Assembly: GCF_900115675.1 (NCBI RefSeq)
Contig: NZ_FOXI01000002.1
Location: 1-64,000 of the forward strand
Length of the DNA stretch: 64,000 bases
Direction of reading: 5' to 3'
Origin: Halolamina pelagica
GTDB lineage: Archaea; Halobacteriota; Halobacteria; Halobacteriales; Haloferacaceae
The notes below the pieces were generated by a model, which saw nothing but the letters and a program-made list of their open reading frames with translations, had not been told where the DNA came from and searched no databases. Made by a program: the position numbers and the translations under genes. Every line of letters starts with the position of its first letter. Positions within the stretch are counted from its first letter, which is position 1. Shown piece by piece: positions 1 to 8,478 of the stretch.

Positions 1-1
1 C

Positions 2-1030
2 CACTCCTACATCGTCTACGGCCCGCTCGCGCTCGGGACGACGACGATGATGTACGAGGGAACCCCGGATTACCCCGAGCGCGACCGCCTCTGGGAGATC
101 GTCGAAGAGTACGAGGCCACGCAACTCTACACGGCACCGACGGCGATCCGGGCGTTCATGAAGTGGGGGACGGAGTACCCCGACGCGCACGATCTGTCGA
201 GTCTGCGCCTCTTGGGTACCGTGGGCGAGCCGATCAACCCCCGCGCCTGGAAGTGGTACTACAAGCACATCGGCGACGAGTCCTGCCCGGTCGTGGACAC
301 GTGGTGGCAGACCGAGACGGGCGGGATGATGGTCACCACGCTGCCAGGGGTCAAAGACATGAAGCCCGGCTCCGCAGGGCCGGCGCTCCCGGGCGTCGAC
401 GCCGAGATCCTCGACACGAACGGCGAGCAGGTCGACCCCGGACGGGCGGGCTATCTGACGATCCAGAAGCCCTGGCCGGGGATGCTCCGGACCCTCTACC
501 AGAACGACGAGCGCTTTATCGACGAGTACTGGCGCGAGTACTCCGACATCGAGAGCGACGACCCCGAGGACTGGACCTACTTCCCGGAGGACGGGGCGAA
601 GATCGACGAGGACGACTACATCACCGTACTCGGCCGCGTCGACGACGTGCTCAACGTCTCCGGGCACCGACTCGGGACGATGGAGATCGAGTCCGCGATC
701 GTCGGCGTCGAAGGCGTCGCCGAGGCCGCCGTGGTCGGCGGCGACCACGACGTGAAAGGCGAGGCCGTCTACGCCTACGTCATCACCGAGGACGGCTACG
801 ACGGCGACGAGACGCTCCGCGACGCCATCGTTCAGGGCGTTGAGGACGCGATCGGCCCGATCGCCCGCCCCGAACAGGTGATCTTCACGCCCGAACTGCC
901 CAAGACGCGCTCGGGGAAGATCATGCGCCGACTGCTCGAGGACATCGCCAACGGCGAGGAACTCGGCGACACGTCGACGCTCCGGAACCCGGACGTGGTG
1001 GCCTCGATCCAGGAGCAGGTCGGCGAGTAA
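2..1030 (+). CDS. acs: acetyl-CoA synthetase, C-terminal part (5' truncated by window)
   Basis: AMP-forming acetate:CoA ligase that activates acetate to acetyl-CoA in the cytoplasm. The reading frame is open from base 2, so the N-terminal half lies outside the window and about 342 residues are visible. Seen in the sequence are the adenylation motif TWWQTETGG, the hinge region with VLGRVDDVLNVSGHRLG followed by the conserved E of the small C-terminal domain, and the A10 motif PKTRSGKIMRR whose lysine catalyses adenylation and is the usual acetylation target in this family. The long insertion between the WWQTETGG region and the hinge (FIDEYWREYSDIESDDPEDW) is an acidic haloarchaeal feature. Another acyl-CoA ligase is possible but motif context favours Acs. 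Confidence 0.93.
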   Translation, partial: HSYIVYGPLALGTTTMMYEGTPDYPERDRLWEIVEEYEATQLYTAPTAIRAFMKWGTEYPDAHDLSSLRLLGTVGEPINPRAWKWYYKHIGDESCPVVDTWWQTETGGMMVTTLPGVKDMKPGSAGPALPGVDAEILDTNGEQVDPGRAGYLTIQKPWPGMLRTLYQNDERFIDEYWREYSDIESDDPEDWTYFPEDGAKIDEDDYITVLGRVDDVLNVSGHRLGTMEIESAIVGVEGVAEAAVVGGDHDVKGEAVYAYVITEDGYDGDETLRDAIVQGVEDAIGPIARPEQVIFTPELPKTRSGKIMRRLLEDIANGEELGDTSTLRNPDVVASIQEQVGE

Positions 1031-1107
1031 ACGGCATAGAGCGATACAGAACTCCCCGGGCGGCTATTACGGCGGTGGCGACGAACGATCGTAACGGCTT
1101 TACTTGT

Positions 1108-1121
1108 TTAGGCTGGCCTAA
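1108..1121. promoter_or_regulatory. DtxR/IdeR-like metalloregulator palindrome
   Basis: TTAGGC-TG-GCCTAA is a perfect 6+6 inverted repeat with a 2-base centre. It ends 5 bases before the ATG of the flavoprotein gene and directly overlaps the AT-rich stretch (TTTACTTGTTTA, about 1099-1110) that would be the TATA element of a leaderless transcript. The half site resembles the TTAGG/CCTAA arms bound by iron-dependent DtxR-family repressors. A repressor here would block the promoter of the flavoprotein and the iron-binding lipoprotein behind it. Confidence 0.6.
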
Positions 1122-1126
1122 TCCGT

Positions 1127-2050
1127 ATGGCGAACCAGTCTGGGGAGGAAGCGTTCGATCACGACGTGGTCGTCGTCGGTGGGGGGCCCGCGGGCTGTGC
1201 AGCCGGCGTGTTCACGGCGCGGTACGGGCTGGAGACGGAGATCTTCGACCGCGGACGCTCGTCGATCCAGCAGTGTGCGCACCTGGAGAACTATCTCGGG
1301 TTCCCCGGCGGCATCGACGTCGCGACGTTCGGCGACCTGATTCACGACCAGGCCGAATCCGCGGGATGTGCGATCGTTCCGGATCTGGTCGAGTCAGTCG
1401 AACGCGCCGACGACGATGGGTTCCTGGTGGAGCCACAGACTGGTGAACCAGTGACGGCCCGGCGGGTGATCGCTGCCACGCGCTACGGCGGCGAATACCT
1501 GCGCGGGCTCGACGACGAGGACGCGATGTTCGAGACCCACGAGTACGACGGCGAGACCGAGGAGTACTTCGACAAACAGTACGCCGAGAGCGACGGGACC
1601 ACGCCCGTCGATGGACTGTTCATCGCTTCGCCGTACGCCGAAACGAGCCCGCAAGCGATCATGGCCGCGGGTCACGGCGCACGGGTCGGCGTCGCCGTCG
1701 TCGAGGCGGTCCGGCGGGAGCAGGGCTACCCCGACTCGGTGGCTGACTACTACGACTGGGTGCGTCCGGAGAGCGAGCGCACTGGCGAGTGGAGCGACCG
1801 CGACCGGTGGCGGGAGTTCTTCGAGAACCGGTTCCCCGACGACCACGAGCTCTCCCCGAACCGGGTTGCCGAGATCAGGGAGCGGGAAATCGACCGCCGG
1901 TTCGACATGTACATCTCCGAGGAGGAGGCCGAGCGGCGCGCGACTGCGGGCCAACGGCGCCTCCTCGACCACATCGACGACGACCTCGTGGTCGAAGCGG
2001 CCCGCGAGATCGAGGCCGAACGCGAGGAATCCGCTGCGACTGACGACTGA
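1127..2050 (+). CDS. thioredoxin-reductase-like FAD/NAD(P) oxidoreductase, iron-associated
   Basis: The N-terminus has a dinucleotide-binding fold (VVVVGGGPAGCAAGVFTARYG, residues about 13-33) and a matching FAD segment near residue 180 (GLFIASPYAETSPQAIMAAGHGARVG), as in thioredoxin reductase-like flavoproteins. The redox CxxC of true TrxB is absent, so it is not a classical thioredoxin reductase. About 100 extra acidic, charged residues follow the flavin fold. A DtxR-like palindrome overlaps its promoter, and an iron/siderophore-binding lipoprotein gene starts 15 bases after its stop. A role in iron handling, for example reductive release from a siderophore, is inference. The start at 1127 is chosen because it sits just after the operator and precedes the flavin fold by a normal short tail. 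Confidence 0.75.
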   Translation: MANQSGEEAFDHDVVVVGGGPAGCAAGVFTARYGLETEIFDRGRSSIQQCAHLENYLGFPGGIDVATFGDLIHDQAESAGCAIVPDLVESVERADDDGFLVEPQTGEPVTARRVIAATRYGGEYLRGLDDEDAMFETHEYDGETEEYFDKQYAESDGTTPVDGLFIASPYAETSPQAIMAAGHGARVGVAVVEAVRREQGYPDSVADYYDWVRPESERTGEWSDRDRWREFFENRFPDDHELSPNRVAEIREREIDRRFDMYISEEEAERRATAGQRRLLDHIDDDLVVEAAREIEAEREESAATDD

Positions 2051-2064
2051 GACGACGATTCTCT

Positions 2065-3284
2065 ATGACCGACAACGATCACGATCTGACGCGACGGAAG
2101 TATCTCACGTACGGAACTGCGATCGGTGCCAGCGGCCTCCTGGCCGGCTGCTCCGGCGGCGGGGGAACTGAAACGGCGCCGGCCGGCGACGGGACGGACA
2201 GCCCGACCCCGTCGTCCGACGGGACCGGGACGCCGGACAGGTACACGGCGTCAATGGCGCCCGTGGGCGAGGTCGAGTTCACCGCCGTCCCCGAGAACGT
2301 GATGGTGTACAGCCTACTGTACGCCGACATGGCCGTCGCCTACGGCCACGGCGACGCGGTGAACTCCCTCGGCTTCAGCGCCGAGGCCGGCGGGAACACC
2401 CTCGACGCCTACTACGAGCGGCAGCCGGGGGTCTCGTTCGACCACGCGGACCTCGAACAGCTGAACTCCGGGGGCGTCACCATCGACAGGGAGCTGTTCT
2501 ACGAACTCGACTCCGACCTCCACCTCGTCGACCCCTGTCTGGTCCAGTCCTTCGACGGCTGGGAGCGCGAGGACGTCGATGAGGCCCGGGAGACCGTCGG
2601 CCCGTGGTTCGGTAACGCCTTCAGCCGGCGGCGGAGCGACCCGCCCGAGGGTGCCAGGACGACTACGAGTACTACACGCTCTGGGAGATCGGCGAGAACG
2701 TCGTCGACGTGTTCCGCGCGCAGTCGACGTTCGAGGAACTCGGGGCGGTCAGGGACGACCTGCTGGCGACCATCGAGTCCGGGCTTCCGGCCGAGGGCGA
2801 GCGCCCGACGGTCGCCTCGGTCATCTTCATGCAGGGGACGTTCTACCCCGCACGGACCGACACCGCGGGGTTCAGCAACGCCCACATCCGGCCGCTGGGC
2901 GCCGACGACGCGTTCGCCGGCGACGACGTGACCTTCGAGACGTCCTACGACTACGAGCAGCTGCTGGAAGTCGATCCGGACGTGATCCTCCACCGCTACG
3001 GGATCGACTCCCACTACGACGTCGGCGAGATCCGGGAGACGATCGCGGACGACCCCGCCGGCGCGGAGCTATCGGCGGTGGAGAACGATCGGGTCTACGC
3101 CGGCGCCCATCCGGTTCAGGGGCCCCTGATGAACCTGTTCCAACTGGAGATGACGGCGAAGCAGCTCTACCCCGAGCAGTTCGGCGAGTGGCCGGGGTAT
3201 ACCTACGGCGAGCCGTACCCGGAGATCCCGGCCGAGGATCAACTGTTCGATCGCCAGCGCGTCGCCGACGCCGTCGGCGAGTAG
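2065..3284 (+). pseudogene. iron/siderophore ABC transporter substrate-binding lipoprotein, frameshifted
   Basis: The first segment (frame of 2065) begins with a Tat signal TRRKYL and a lipobox LAGC (Cys about residue 30), then a TP-rich linker and the N-lobe of a class III metal/siderophore-binding protein. Homology-like sequence runs to WFGNAFSRRRSDPPEG near 2650, then jumps to another frame and continues as QDDYEYYTLWEIGENVVDVF from about 2655 to the stop at 3284. The change of frame equals loss of one base between about 2640 and 2657. Joined, the product would be about 406 residues, normal for haloarchaeal periplasmic iron-binding proteins. It is either a real inactivating frameshift or a sequencing error in a GC-rich run. 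No permease or ATPase partner lies beside it. Confidence 0.8.
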
Positions 3285-3288
3285 AGCG

Positions 3289-4638
3289 CTACCGGTAGGC
3301 CTCGAACTCCTCGCCCATGACGAGGAAGTAACCAGTACCGGCGACGCCGATGACGGCCGCGACGGTGAACGCGAGCTCCGGGCTCACGAACTCCCACAGG
3401 TAGCCGCCGATCGCGGCGCTGGGGATCACGATCGTGTTCCTGAGGAGGTAGTACGTCCCCGTGACGCGCCCGCCGGCGCCCCGCTCGGCCGGCCCGACGA
3501 TGAGCGCCTTGTGGGAGGGTAGCCCCGCGAACCGGAGCCCCGAGAACGCGAACAGCAGTACCATCGCCCACTGGAGTGACACGGCGGGTGCGAGCACGTC
3601 GGGCCCGTAGATCAGGACGACGGGGAACGTCCCGTAGACGAGAAACCCCAGGCCGACGATGGGCTTGAGGCCGACGCGCTCGGCCAACTTCGCGGCGGGC
3701 ATCATCGTCGCCAGCGCGACCAGCATCTCGACGCCCAGCAGGTAGCCGAAGAAGGCCGCGGGGGAGAGGTCGACGCCGTACGTGGTCCCCGCCAGCGCCA
3801 CGGTGGCGTCGAACCCGATCTCGTAGAACTGCGTGACCACCAGCACGAAGAAGACGTACACCATCCCGTTGGCGAACCGGACGAGCGTGTCGCCGACGAG
3901 CAGCGGCCGGAGCTCGCTCGGCATCTCCCGGAGGTCCGCCCGGACCTGTTCGAGGCCGGTAAAGGAGCCGCCGATGCTGTCCTCGGTCGCGTCGTAGAGG
4001 ACGTGTTGGACGACCGTGCCGACGGCGCCGAAGACTACTGCGACCGCGAGCACGTATCGGAAGCTGACCGTGAACTGGGGATCGAGCCCGATCAGCACCG
4101 CCGCGAGCACCGGGCCGGCGAAGAAGGCGGTCCGGCGGAACGTCTCGGTGCTGGCGAACCCCGCCGCCAGTCGGGAGGGGGCCGTCGCCTGCTTCACGAC
4201 GGCGAACGTCGCGCCGAGGCCGAACGACTTCCAGGCCTGTGCGAGCAGCAGGCCGACGAAGATCCAGAGCCAGGGCTGGATCGTGCGGCCGGCGAGTTCG
4301 ATCGTGCCGAGGCTGGAGGCGACGAACCAGATCCCGAACCCCAGCGTCGAGAGCAGTCCGAACAGCGTGAGCGCGTACCGCGAACCGAGTCGATCCGAGA
4401 CGGCGCCGCCGGGGTAGGGGTAGACCGCGGAGATCACGTTCCCGACCGTGCCGTACAGCCCGATGACGAACCCCGAGGCACCGAGGGCGGCCATGTACTC
4501 GGGGAGGTACCGGCTGGTCATCTGGAAGCCGAGGCTGAACGCGAACATCGCCAGCGAGAGGGTCAGCACGTCCCGCTCCAGCGCGAAGAACTGTCTGAAC
4601 TGATCCCTGACTGTCGGGTCGTCCTCACCTGCGGCCAT
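3289..4638 (-). CDS. MFS transporter
   Basis: The 449-residue product is almost entirely hydrophobic, with about 12 predicted membrane helices split by a charged central loop (LEQVRADLREMPSELRP). The cytoplasmic loop after helix 2 carries GGAVSDRLGSRYALT, a clear form of the MFS motif A (G-x3-D-R-x-G-R), and a degenerate second copy lies in the C-terminal half (AAKLAERVGLKP). It is convergent with the iron-binding lipoprotein gene, with a gap of 4 bases. Substrate is unknown; metabolite or drug export is as likely as uptake. The ATG at 4638 gives a short cytosolic N-tail before helix 1. Confidence 0.85.
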   Translation of the reverse strand: MAAGEDDPTVRDQFRQFFALERDVLTLSLAMFAFSLGFQMTSRYLPEYMAALGASGFVIGLYGTVGNVISAVYPYPGGAVSDRLGSRYALTLFGLLSTLGFGIWFVASSLGTIELAGRTIQPWLWIFVGLLLAQAWKSFGLGATFAVVKQATAPSRLAAGFASTETFRRTAFFAGPVLAAVLIGLDPQFTVSFRYVLAVAVVFGAVGTVVQHVLYDATEDSIGGSFTGLEQVRADLREMPSELRPLLVGDTLVRFANGMVYVFFVLVVTQFYEIGFDATVALAGTTYGVDLSPAAFFGYLLGVEMLVALATMMPAAKLAERVGLKPIVGLGFLVYGTFPVVLIYGPDVLAPAVSLQWAMVLLFAFSGLRFAGLPSHKALIVGPAERGAGGRVTGTYYLLRNTIVIPSAAIGGYLWEFVSPELAFTVAAVIGVAGTGYFLVMGEEFEAYR

Positions 4639-4677
4639 CGACCGGCGGTTGTGTCGACGCCGAGGAATAGCTACTGC

Positions 4678-5685
4678 TCAGAAGGTGGCTTGCACCACCG
4701 CGAGGGTGACCGAGGAGACCGCGAGCAGCGCGGCCAGTACGACCAACACCGGGCGATACCCCGTTTCGCGGAGTTCCGAGAGCCGGATCTCCAGTCCCAG
4801 CCCCACGAACGCCAGCAGGAACAGCCAGTCGGCCGCGTTCGCGAGCGAGCCGATCTCCCCCGCGCCGAGCAGGCCGAGGTTGGCGATCGCGACGACCGCG
4901 ACGAAACCGACGACGAACTTCGGGAACGGTGCCCAGAGCCGCCCCAGGGGGCCGGGTTCGTCCCCGCCGCGCTCCCCGGCCGTACGTTCGCGTGCGTAGA
5001 TCACCGCGTAGGCGACGGCGACGATCCCGATGGCGGCGTTGCGCGTCAGCTTCACCAGCACCGCCCACTCGCCGGCGGTCTCCGATACCGCGAAGCCGGC
5101 GGCGGTCACGGGGCCGGTGCTGAACATCGTGAGCCCGGCCCAGATCCCGAAAACGCGGTCAGGGAGGCCGAGAACGGCACTCACGGCGGGGTAGGCGACG
5201 AGCGTCACCGCGTCGAACAGCAGGATCGTGGTCGCGGCGTAGGCGACGGCCGTCTCGTCGGCGTCGATGCTCTCGGCGACGGCGACGACCGCCGAGACCC
5301 CACAGATGCCCGAGCCCGCGGCGAGCAGCGACCCCGTCTCCCCGTCGATCCGGAACGCGAGTCGGGCCAGGGCTTCGACGAGCAGGATCGTCGCGGCCAC
5401 GACCCCGACGACGAGCACCAGCACCCGCGGCCCCGCCGCGACCACGCGGTCGAGCGCGACGCTCGCGCCCGTGAGGACGATGCCGGTTTTGAGCCAGAGC
5501 TTGTGGGTGCCGACGCCCGCACGGGTGAGGTCGGGAACCCCGACCGTATTGCCCACCGCGGCGCCGAGCAAGATCGCCACGACGAGGTGGTTCAGCGGGA
5601 AGACGGCGCCCAGTACGCGGGCGACGAGGCCGAGTCCCAGAAGGAGCGCGAGACCGGGAAGGAGCGTTCGGGACACGATCACCAC
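4678..5685 (-). CDS. YeiH/UPF0324-family putative sulfate exporter
   Basis: A 335-residue membrane protein with about 10 hydrophobic helices. Diagnostic family stretches are HLVVAILLGAAVGNT near residue 33, HKLWLKTGIVLTGASV near 60, and GSGICGVSAVVAVAESI near 145 (the conserved GxSICGxSA core of the family). YeiH proteins are annotated as putative sulfate/anion exporters of the inner membrane, with little biochemical proof. The chosen GTG start at 5685 overlaps the stop codon of a possible tiny upstream membrane ORF, which would couple their translation; the N-terminus VSRTLLPGLALLLGLG matches the usual family beginning. Confidence 0.82.
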   Translation of the reverse strand: MVIVSRTLLPGLALLLGLGLVARVLGAVFPLNHLVVAILLGAAVGNTVGVPDLTRAGVGTHKLWLKTGIVLTGASVALDRVVAAGPRVLVLVVGVVAATILLVEALARLAFRIDGETGSLLAAGSGICGVSAVVAVAESIDADETAVAYAATTILLFDAVTLVAYPAVSAVLGLPDRVFGIWAGLTMFSTGPVTAAGFAVSETAGEWAVLVKLTRNAAIGIVAVAYAVIYARERTAGERGGDEPGPLGRLWAPFPKFVVGFVAVVAIANLGLLGAGEIGSLANAADWLFLLAFVGLGLEIRLSELRETGYRPVLVVLAALLAVSSVTLAVVQATF

Positions 5686-5798
5686 GGGATCGTGAGCCCG
5701 AGTCGAACCGCAGCGACGAGCAGGAGCCCCAACAGGACCGCCTGCCAGCCTTCGCCCAGGTCCATCCAGTTACGCGCCAGGTCGTCGGCGTCGATCAC
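5679..5798 (-). CDS. possible tiny membrane protein translationally coupled to the YeiH homolog
   Basis: A reading frame ends ARNWMDLGEGWQAVLLGLLL... LTIPW with its TGA at 5681-5679, overlapping the GTG start region of the YeiH homolog by 7 bases. A GTG start near 5798 would give about 39 residues with one hydrophobic helix and a short charged N-tail; an ATG at 5765 would give 28 residues. The frame stays open upstream, so the start is uncertain. It could be a small subunit or simply an accidental ORF. The hydrophobic pattern and the tight overlap are the only support. Confidence 0.3.
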   Translation of the reverse strand: MIDADDLARNWMDLGEGWQAVLLGLLLVAAVRLGLTIPW

Positions 5799-5874
5799 TA
5801 CCCCAACCTGCGGGAGAGAGGTAGATACGGTTTGTGCCTGCGGCCGGCGCCGCCGGATCGACACCGGGTGAGGG

Positions 5875-6648
5875 TTAGCCGCCGTAGACGGCGTCCCAGC
5901 GCATCGCTCGCCGACGGTTCCCGCAGTCGTCACAGACGAACTCGTCCATCGTGCCGACGTTCACGTCGAGGCTGCCACAGACGCTGCAGTACCAGCCGTA
6001 GTGTTCCTCTCGTTCCTCGTCGAGGTAGGTCGGGTGGAACGGGCCGTCCGAGCCGCGTTCGCTCTCGTCGTAGGCGATCAGGACCGTCTCGCCGTCGTCG
6101 GTCTCCACGCGCTCGATGTCGTCGTCGGCCGCTGCCGGCCCGCGTTCGCCGACGAGCGTCACCTCGACCACGCGGTCGTCCGCGAGGCGCACGTATCGCG
6201 TGTGTTCGGGGTCGTACCCGTACTGTTCGTAGAACGCCACCCCCGCCTCGTTCGCCTCGATCACGCGGGCCTCGATCCGTTCGGCGCCGGCGTCGTGCAG
6301 CGCCGACTCGATCCGGTCGAGTAACCGGTCGGCGGCGCCCTCGCCACGCCGGTCCGGCCGGACGTGGAGCCACTCGATCTGGCCGACGCGGGGCGACTCG
6401 CCCGCGACGAACGCCTGCACGAAGCCGACGATCTCGCCGTCGTCCTCGGCGACGATCACGATCGTGTGGTCGTCGGCGAGCTCCTCGGCGATCGTGCCGG
6501 GAGAGGACTCCTCGGTCCCGTACCACGATTCGACCGCCATCCGGCGGCTCTCGTCGTCGAGTACGTCGTCGTAGGAGGCAGCGAGTGAGCGGTTCGCCAC
6601 GTCCCTGATCCCGGGGATATCGGTCTCCCGTGCGACTCGAAGGTGCAT
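5875..6648 (-). CDS. GNAT acetyltransferase with C-terminal zinc ribbon
   Basis: The 257-residue protein starts MHLRVARETDIPGIRDVANRSL, the typical beginning of a GCN5-related N-acetyltransferase. The acetyl-CoA loop is seen at about residues 105-125 (LHVRPDRRGEGAADRLL, motif A with R-x2-G-x-G/A), followed by EANEAGVAFYEQYGY (motif B). The last 45 residues add a four-cysteine ribbon, CSVCGSLDVNVGTMDEFVCDDC, seemingly a zinc site absent from most GNATs. The internal ATG at 6648 is preferred over the longer frame because the extra upstream residues do not belong to the fold. The substrate is unknown. Confidence 0.82.
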   Translation of the reverse strand: MHLRVARETDIPGIRDVANRSLAASYDDVLDDESRRMAVESWYGTEESSPGTIAEELADDHTIVIVAEDDGEIVGFVQAFVAGESPRVGQIEWLHVRPDRRGEGAADRLLDRIESALHDAGAERIEARVIEANEAGVAFYEQYGYDPEHTRYVRLADDRVVEVTLVGERGPAAADDDIERVETDDGETVLIAYDESERGSDGPFHPTYLDEEREEHYGWYCSVCGSLDVNVGTMDEFVCDDCGNRRRAMRWDAVYGG

Positions 6649-6726
6649 ACACCACCGTTCGGCGTGCGTCGTGTTCAATCTATGGCCGGATGCTCCGCCC
6701 GCGGGAGCCGATCGGCGGTCGCAGGC

Positions 6727-8388
6727 TCAGGCTCCCGCGTCGGCTTTCACCAGTTCGACGACGAACACGGCGCCTCGCGGCTCGTTGTCCTCGATCCGGA
6801 CCTCCCCGCCGAACTGCTCGGTCAGGGTGTGGACGAGGTAGAGCCCGATCCCGGAGCCGGGGCTGTCGAGCCCCTTTTCGCCCTTGCCGAAGATTCGCTC
6901 TTTCTGGTCGTCGGGGACGCCCGGGCCGTTGTCGGCGACGCGAACCTCGACGGTATCGGCGTGCTCGGTCGCCTCGACGGTGACCTCGGGCGCCGACGAG
7001 TCGTTGTGGCGAACGGCGTTCCCGAGGAGGTTCCGGAACACCGAGGAGAGCATCTCGCCGCCCAGCACCGACGCGGTCGGGATGTCGCCGGCGACGCGGA
7101 ACTCGGCGTCGGGGAACGTCTCCCGGACGGCCTCCAGTTCCGTCTCGAGGTGGCGCCGCAGATCGGTCGGTGCGGGTTCGGGGGCGTGTTCACCCGAGAG
7201 CGACTCGACGAACTCGCGGACGGTCTCGGTGAGCTCGATCACGTGGTCGGACTTCCGGAGCACGCGATCGAGCGCGTCCCGTCCCTCCTCGTCGACGTGG
7301 GGCGACAGCGTCTCGGCCCACCCGCGGATCACGGCCATGTCGTTGCGGATGTCGTGGCGCACGACGCGGTTCAGCGCCTCGAGCTGTTCGGTCTTCTCCT
7401 CGAGGCGGCGGCGGTACGCCTCCTGTTCGGTCACGTCGTTGATCGTCACCAGCTGCCCGGTCGTGACGCTGCCGGAGGTGAACGGGGAGACCGATAGCTG
7501 GTAGTAGCGGCGTTCGCCCTCGGGCCCGGTCGCGAACACCCCCGGATCGTCGAGTCGGGCCGCGAACTCGGGATCGACGGCGTCGACCGGCTGGCCGATC
7601 GAGTTCCGGAGTGCCGGGAACAGCGTCGCGGCGGCCTGGTTGAAGTCCCGCACGCGCTCGTCGCGGTCGAGGAAGACGGCGGGGGCGTCGCTGCCGCCGG
7701 TGAGCTGGACGGCCTCGAACCGCCGGACGTAGACGAACAGCGTCCCGACGGCGAAGACGGCGACGCCCGGCGGCTCGTACATCAGCGGGAGCAGCCAGTC
7801 GACCTGCTCGCCGAGGATGGTCGCGACCGCCGGCAGGCCGGTCACGACCGCGAGCGCGATCAGCGGGCGGCTGTCGGTCCCGGTGTGGTAGAACCGGTCG
7901 AGCAGCATGAAGAAGCCGACGGCGATGACCGCGTAGGACAGTCCCAGCGTGACCCAGTAGAGAAGCCCGTGCTGGATCGCGAGGTGGGGGAACGGGTCGG
8001 TCGTCCACTCGGTCGTGAAGTAGAGGTGGTGCAGCGGGTTGGTGAGTTTGAGGCCGACGAACAGGAGGAACACGCCGACCATGGCCCGTCGGTACGGCGC
8101 CTGGCGCGGGCGGCGTCCGGTGTAGGCTGCACAGAAGTAGGTCCAGGCCGCGACGGCGACGAAGGCGAAGATGAACCCGACGGTGTAGGCCGTCAACCGG
8201 AGGCTGTCGGTCGGGGCGACCAGGTAGCCGACGTAGCCCAGCGACCACAGGGCGACCGCGAGCAGGAGCCCGATGAGGCCCCGTCGGGTCCCCGGATGCT
8301 TGATCCGGAACGCGCGCGGGAGACTCAGGAGACAGGCGACCGCGGAGACGGCGAAGATACCGACGTGGGCCAGAAGCAGCGAATCCAT
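6727..8388 (-). CDS. sensor histidine kinase with N-terminal 7TM domain and PAS domain
   Basis: Residues 1-220 form seven hydrophobic helices like the 'histidine kinase N-terminal 7TM' sensor. A PAS-type domain follows (about 225-330; DAPAVFLDRDERVRDFN ... TINDVTEQEAYRRRLEEK). The HisKA H-box is RHDIRNDM with the phospho-accepting His near residue 345. The ATPase domain carries N box FRNLLGNAVRHN, G1 box VADNGPGVPDD, F box and G2 box GSGIGLYLV. The product is a membrane sensor that autophosphorylates from ATP. No response regulator is adjacent, which is common in haloarchaea. The signal could be a membrane-soluble ligand or energy state, but nothing in the sequence identifies it. Confidence 0.92.
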   Translation of the reverse strand: MDSLLLAHVGIFAVSAVACLLSLPRAFRIKHPGTRRGLIGLLLAVALWSLGYVGYLVAPTDSLRLTAYTVGFIFAFVAVAAWTYFCAAYTGRRPRQAPYRRAMVGVFLLFVGLKLTNPLHHLYFTTEWTTDPFPHLAIQHGLLYWVTLGLSYAVIAVGFFMLLDRFYHTGTDSRPLIALAVVTGLPAVATILGEQVDWLLPLMYEPPGVAVFAVGTLFVYVRRFEAVQLTGGSDAPAVFLDRDERVRDFNQAAATLFPALRNSIGQPVDAVDPEFAARLDDPGVFATGPEGERRYYQLSVSPFTSGSVTTGQLVTINDVTEQEAYRRRLEEKTEQLEALNRVVRHDIRNDMAVIRGWAETLSPHVDEEGRDALDRVLRKSDHVIELTETVREFVESLSGEHAPEPAPTDLRRHLETELEAVRETFPDAEFRVAGDIPTASVLGGEMLSSVFRNLLGNAVRHNDSSAPEVTVEATEHADTVEVRVADNGPGVPDDQKERIFGKGEKGLDSPGSGIGLYLVHTLTEQFGGEVRIEDNEPRGAVFVVELVKADAGA

Positions 8389-8478
8389 CGCGGTTGTGTG
8401 TCAGTCATGCCCACTCGGCATAACTGCTTTGGAACCGCACCCGACGGTGTGACGGGGCGTCGTCGCCGCCGCGGTTGG

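Noticed and set aside
1127-2050. True thioredoxin reductase
   Set aside because: The catalytic CxxC is missing and the protein is extended by an unrelated acidic C-terminal region.
4003-5871. 622-codon plus-strand frame opposite the MFS and YeiH genes
   Set aside because: Repetitive E/R/D/G sequence without hydrophobic or domain features, antisense to two clear membrane proteins.
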